Part shown: positions 60,712-64,000 of the stretch, in pieces
Layout of the letters: every line of letters begins with the position of its first letter
Numbering within the stretch: the stretch's first letter is position 1
NCBI GenBank assembly: GCA_965248175.1
Contig: OZ252093.1
Span: forward strand, 124,001-188,000
DNA: 64,000 nt
Source of the DNA: VXPQ01 sp965248175
GTDB taxonomy: Bacteria > Bacteroidota > Rhodothermia > Rhodothermales > VXPQ01
Direction of reading: 5' to 3'
Notes under the pieces: generated by a model
Seen by the model: the letters and a program-made list of their open reading frames with translations, nothing else
The model's database searches: none
Told to the model about the DNA's origin: nothing
Position numbers and translations under genes: made by a program

Positions 60712-61042
60712 GATATGAAATCCTGTGTATGACGCATTGCCCGGTAGTGCGGGAAGCCCAAGAGAAGCGGAAACACTCTGGCGCCGGGCGGAAAACATGA
60801 GCAGCGCCTGATGCGGAGGACTGCCCATGCAGCGTCAATATAAACGCATGAACGCTGGATTGTAAAATTTATTATATCTAAAATGTCCTTTTTTATGTCC
60901 AGAATAATGTCCACCGCCTGTCCCACTATGCACCCCGCCTTATCCGACCCGGTTGCGCCAGAATAAACCCATCATGGAATGTAGCGCCCGGATGCTGCCT
61001 GTACGATAACGGCCGGGACTTATATACAAAAGTGCCGGGCGC
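60712..61042. other. Intergenic region upstream of fic (331 bp)
   Basis: No gene is seen. The middle (60860-60915) is AT-rich and holds three evenly spaced hexamers, listed separately. A toxin partner for the antitoxin gene ending at 61043 was sought here on the minus strand and not found. Confidence 0.5.
60883..60912 (+). repeat. Three ATGTCC hexamers at exact 12-base spacing
   Basis: ATGTCC occurs at 60883-60888, 60895-60900 and 60907-60912, each separated by 6 bases. The regular spacing just over one helical turn, in an AT-rich segment 170-200 bases upstream of fic, suggests a binding site read from one DNA face. The hexamer is short, so chance is not excluded. Confidence 0.45.
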
Positions 61043-61318
61043 TCAACAATCGCGTTCGGCGAGGAAACGATCCAGAGCGCCTGGCCGCCGCTCCACGGCC
61101 CGGAGCGGTTGCCTCGGCTCATCCGAACGAACCAGAATGCCACGCCGTTCGAGTTCGTCCAGTCGCTCCTTGATCGTCACGGGAGGGGTTTGTATGGGAC
61201 GAATTTCGGCCACAGGCTCTCCCCTGTAGGAGACCGTAATGGTCTTCCCTGCGCGCACTTGCCGCAGCACTTCGGAAAAGCGCGCTTTGGCTTCGTATGT
61301 GGAATAGGTGATCGGCAT
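61043..61318 (-). CDS. Phd/YefM-type antitoxin, apparently without toxin
   Basis: A 91-residue protein. MPITYSTYEAKARFSEVLRQ, then VRAGKTITVSYRGEPVAEIR is the Phd/YefM DNA-binding fold; the rest (RLDELERRGILVRSDEP) is the usual toxin-binding tail. ATG 61318 is preferred over an ATG three codons upstream. The typical partner would be a PIN (VapC) or RelE-like toxin overlapping the stop at 61043. None is visible downstream; the next real gene on this strand is fic. So this is an orphan antitoxin or the toxin was lost. Confidence 0.82.
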   Translation of the reverse strand: MPITYSTYEAKARFSEVLRQVRAGKTITVSYRGEPVAEIRPIQTPPVTIKERLDELERRGILVRSDEPRQPLRAVERRPGALDRFLAERDC

Positions 61319-61403
61319 GGCTATCAATTTAACCGGTCAGACTGGTCAAGTGAAAAATAAAGACCATATGAAAGAAATGCAAGCGCCCCTCCCTGCAATT
61401 CCC

Positions 61404-63500
61404 CTACCCCTCAGCCTCTTTCACCACCTCGTCCTGCACGTGGCGGGGCATCGCCTCGTAGTGGCTGAACGTGGCATGGTGAATCCCGCGCCCCTGCGTC
61501 ATGGACCGGAGCGACATGGAATAGCGGTACAACTCCGCTTCCGGCACCTGCACGATGATCTTCTGGAACACGCCTTCCGCTTCGATGCCCTGTATCCGGC
61601 CCCGGCGCGTATTCATGTCCCCCATCACCTCCCCGACAAAGCTTTCGGGCACGGTAATGGTCACGTCGTAGATCGGTTCGAGAATGACCGGCGAAGCCGC
61701 CCGGAACGCATCGCGAAAACACATCCGCCCCGCCGTCTTGAAGGCCGCATCGTTGGAATCGACCGGGTGCATCCCGCCGTCGAATACGACAACCCGGCAG
61801 TGCCCGACCGGATAACGGGCGATGGGGCCGTCCTGCGTCGCTTCGAGGACCCCCTTCTGGATCGCGCCGAAGAACCGCCGCATGTCGATGACGCCCCCCA
61901 CGATCGCATCTATAAAGTGAATTTTCGATCCCCAGTCCGTTGTGACCTCGGATTGGCCGCGCACGGAAATGTCCGACGGCGGATTGAAATCTCCCTGGAG
62001 CGGATCGACCATGATCGAAATGTCCGCAAATTGCCCGGCGCCGCCCGTCTGCTTCTTGTGCCGGTAGCTCGACCGGGCCTGCTTCGTGATCGTTTCGCGG
62101 TACGCCACGCGCGGTTTGGAGAACAGGATCCCCACGCCGAAGCGATTCTCCAGACGGAACCGCGCCACCTGCAAATGCATCTCTCCCTGTCCGCCCAGCG
62201 TCATCTGCCGCAGGTGCGGATCGTGCACCACGACCAGAGACGGGTCCTCTTCGCGAAGCTGGTGAATGCCCTGGGCAAGACGATCCTCTTCCCCCTCGTT
62301 TTCGGCGCTGATCGCAGTCCGGTAACGGGGTTCGGGAAAAGCGATCGGCTCGATAACCACCCTCGAGCCTTTGGGCCGTAACGTGTTGTTCGTGTGCGAA
62401 TTCTTGAGCTTCACGAGCGCGCCGAGGTCTCCCGCCACTATCTTCTGCACCGGGTCTCGCTCCCGCCCGTTGATGGCGAACAGTTGCCCAAGCCGCTCGG
62501 TCGTCCCTGTCTGTGCATTCTCCAGGTCTATGCCCTGGGAAAGCGTGCCCGAATACACGCGCAGGAACGAATAATCGCCCACATGCTGTTCCGCCATCGT
62601 CTTGTAGATGAGCGCAACGGCTACCCCGGAAGGATCGGCCTGCACGGATTCGCCGGAATCGCTTTGCACCGGAGAGGGCAACACATTGTCGATAAAGCTC
62701 ATCAGACGAGAAACGCCCACTGCTCCAGTAGCAGACGTCACGAAAATCGGGAAGAGTTGCCGGCGCAGCATGGCCTGGCGCAAGCCTGCCCGCATCTCGT
62801 CTTCGCTGAGTTCGCCCTTCTCGAAATAGAGGTCCATGAGGCCCTCGTCGTTCTCCGCGATATCCTCGATGAGCGTCGTGTGAAACCCCTCGGCTTCCTC
62901 GCGGAACGCTTCGTCGATATCGCCGACTACGGGCTCGGTGTTTCCTTCCGGAAAGGTAAGCTGCTTCATGAGCAGCACATCAATGATCGCCCGCGTACCG
63001 CCTCCGACAGGAAGTTGCACCACGGTGGCGCCGTAGCCGAAGCGTTCTTTCATTTGCGCAATGAGCATCCGAAAATCCGCATCCCCCTTGTCCAGGTGAT
63101 TGATCACGAACATGGACGGCTTGCCGAACTCCTCGGCATAGTTCCAGGCCAGTTCCGTTCCCACCTGCACACCCTCGACGGCATTCATCACGAAAATGGC
63201 CGTATCGACCACCTTCAACGAAGAGATCACCTCGCCCATGAAATCGGGATAGCCGGGCGTATCGATGACATTGATCTTGTGCCCTTCCCATTCGGCATGC
63301 AGGAGCGAGGCGAAGATCGACATTTGCCGCTCGTGCTCGCTGGGATGAAAATCGGAAACCGTGCTGTGGGCTTCTATCCCACCCATGCGCCGCAGGGCGC
63401 CGCTTGCGAGCAGCATGGCCTCGGCCAGCATCGTTTTGCCGCTGCCCTGGTGTCCAACCAGCGCCACATTACGAATATGATCGGCGTCGTATACCTTCAT
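61404..63500 (-). CDS. Elongation factor G-like GTPase
   Basis: A 698-residue translational GTPase. G1 GHQGSGKT (16-23), G3 DTPGYPDF and G4-like INHLDKGD; canonical EF-G has GHIDAGKT and NKMD, so this is the EF-G-like paralogue branch (EF-G2-like) rather than the housekeeping copy. Domains II-V follow, with TAISAENEGEEDRLAQGIHQ and the domain IV stretch VAYRETITKQARSSYRHKKQ, then GQFADISIMVDPL. It could act in translocation under special conditions or in ribosome recycling. ATG 63500 is chosen; homology begins directly after it. Confidence 0.9.
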   Translation of the reverse strand: MKVYDADHIRNVALVGHQGSGKTMLAEAMLLASGALRRMGGIEAHSTVSDFHPSEHERQMSIFASLLHAEWEGHKINVIDTPGYPDFMGEVISSLKVVDTAIFVMNAVEGVQVGTELAWNYAEEFGKPSMFVINHLDKGDADFRMLIAQMKERFGYGATVVQLPVGGGTRAIIDVLLMKQLTFPEGNTEPVVGDIDEAFREEAEGFHTTLIEDIAENDEGLMDLYFEKGELSEDEMRAGLRQAMLRRQLFPIFVTSATGAVGVSRLMSFIDNVLPSPVQSDSGESVQADPSGVAVALIYKTMAEQHVGDYSFLRVYSGTLSQGIDLENAQTGTTERLGQLFAINGRERDPVQKIVAGDLGALVKLKNSHTNNTLRPKGSRVVIEPIAFPEPRYRTAISAENEGEEDRLAQGIHQLREEDPSLVVVHDPHLRQMTLGGQGEMHLQVARFRLENRFGVGILFSKPRVAYRETITKQARSSYRHKKQTGGAGQFADISIMVDPLQGDFNPPSDISVRGQSEVTTDWGSKIHFIDAIVGGVIDMRRFFGAIQKGVLEATQDGPIARYPVGHCRVVVFDGGMHPVDSNDAAFKTAGRMCFRDAFRAASPVILEPIYDVTITVPESFVGEVMGDMNTRRGRIQGIEAEGVFQKIIVQVPEAELYRYSMSLRSMTQGRGIHHATFSHYEAMPRHVQDEVVKEAEG

Positions 63501-63713
63501 AGGTGCTTCTGTAAACATCTCCTGGAAACAAAAAATCGGCCGCATCCCCACCGCGTCCCCCAAGGGGCGCTCAAAATCCACCGCACCCGCGAAGGGCGCT
63601 CAGGGCCGGGCCAGGGGCGGCGCTACAGGACCAGCCGCGTCCACCTCAGAACCCATACGGCGCACATTCGTCTAAAATACATCCGTATACGTTATGATCC
63701 ACACGGTAATGCA

Positions 63714-64000
63714 TTGAATATTCTTGCCCTCGAAACGGCTACCAACGCGTGCAGTGTCGCCGTATGGCGCAACGGACAGATTGCAGCCCAGCTGACGTTG
63801 CGGCGCGCTCGCGCGCATGATGCCCAGCTGGTTCCGATGATCGGCGATGCACTGCGGTATGCCGGGATCACGGCTCCGGAGCTGGCGGCCGTGGCCGTAT
63901 CGAGCGGCCCCGGATCGTACACCGGCTTGCGGATCGGTACAGCCACCGCAAAGGGACTGGCCGAGGCAACGGGCGCACAACTCGTATCCGTGCCCGGACC
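63714..64000 (+). CDS. tsaB: tRNA threonylcarbamoyladenosine protein TsaB (3' partial)
   Basis: The frame begins TTG AAT ATT, giving MNILALETATNACSVAVWRN, and continues to SSGPGSYTGLRIGTATAKGL, the hallmark of TsaB (YeaZ). It runs off the window end after about 95 residues. TsaB is the scaffold partner of TsaD in making the t6A37 modification of ANN-decoding tRNAs. The start is TTG; no ATG lies in frame upstream before a stop. It is divergent from the EF-G-like gene, with a 213-bp gap between the two starts. Confidence 0.92.
   Translation, partial: MNILALETATNACSVAVWRNGQIAAQLTLRRARAHDAQLVPMIGDALRYAGITAPELAAVAVSSGPGSYTGLRIGTATAKGLAEATGAQLVSVPG

Noticed and set aside
60900..61042. PIN-domain toxin downstream of the Phd-type antitoxin
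   Set aside because: A short frame with ALLYISPGRY vaguely recalls a VapC start, but no Asp/Glu catalytic pattern follows and the frame ends quickly.

Overview
The window looks like chromosomal DNA from a GC-rich member of the Bacteroidota, most likely the Rhodothermia (Rhodothermota/Rhodothermales). This is inferred from gene content, not from a marker phylogeny. The pointers are a PorV/PorQ-type outer-membrane protein, two secreted proteins ending in type IX secretion (Por) sorting domains, a DUF4249 lipoprotein paired with a carboxypeptidase-regulatory/TonB-dependent receptor, a PSCyt1-PSD1 plus DUF1501 pair (common in Planctomycetes and Rhodothermota), and many lipobox and Tat-type leaders.

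Layout. 1-4.4 kb: end of a PorV-like gene, a secreted peptidoglycan amidase whose signal peptide is out of frame with its body, and a two-module AAA+ ATPase. 4.5-11.5 kb: mazG (reverse); then, behind a leader with three DnaA-box-like 9-mers, a forward run of ssb, nucleoside deoxyribosyltransferase, an orphan DNA methyltransferase, creatininase-family hydrolase, CNNM/HlyC-type membrane protein and purF. 11.6-17.8 kb: PSD1/DUF1501 pair and a two-gene trans-3-hydroxy-L-proline route (dehydratase, then a reductase of the ornithine cyclodeaminase family). 17.9-23.2 kb: a decayed defence patch (frameshifted Eco29kI-like nuclease, methyltransferase, 5'-truncated ImmA/IrrE gene), a gamma-glutamyltransferase carrying six 21-bp tandem repeats, and an AAA_14/DUF4143 ATPase. 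23.3-30 kb: two paralogous repeat proteins (three and two units) that share leader and promoter, with a T9SS-sorted propeller between them, then a large secreted sugar dehydrogenase with PKD, cytochrome c and carbohydrate-binding-like parts. 30.3-38.4 kb: sodium:solute symporter, glycosyltransferase, GroES-like protein, a relic of a fic gene with two palindromes, fucose-isomerase-like enzyme, an ATPase and holB.

38.5-42 kb: tRNA-Met followed by a small island (membrane protein, complete IS481 element, out-of-frame XRE/SRPBCC gene fusion). 42-51 kb: DUF1761 protein, CNT nucleoside transporter, small lipoprotein, NHL/aldolase pair, AraC-type regulator, DUF4249/TonB receptor pair with a strongly structured leader. 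51.2-53.7 kb: a lipoprotein gene split by a complete IS256-family element; removing the element and one 8-bp target duplication restores one 391-codon frame. 53.8-64 kb: hypothetical protein, NupG-like MFS, VTT-domain protein, lipoprotein, purU, sbcB, an intact fic gene followed by the same palindrome pair as at 33.9 kb, an orphan Phd-type antitoxin, an EF-G-like GTPase and the start of tsaB (TTG start, cut by the window end).

The most unusual signals are the duplicated fic-tail/double-palindrome unit, the nested and mutually exclusive helices upstream of the TonB receptor, the IS481 copy whose transposase stop codon comes from its CTAG target, the in-frame-restorable IS256 insertion, and several recently broken genes (restriction enzyme, ImmA/IrrE, XRE::SRPBCC).
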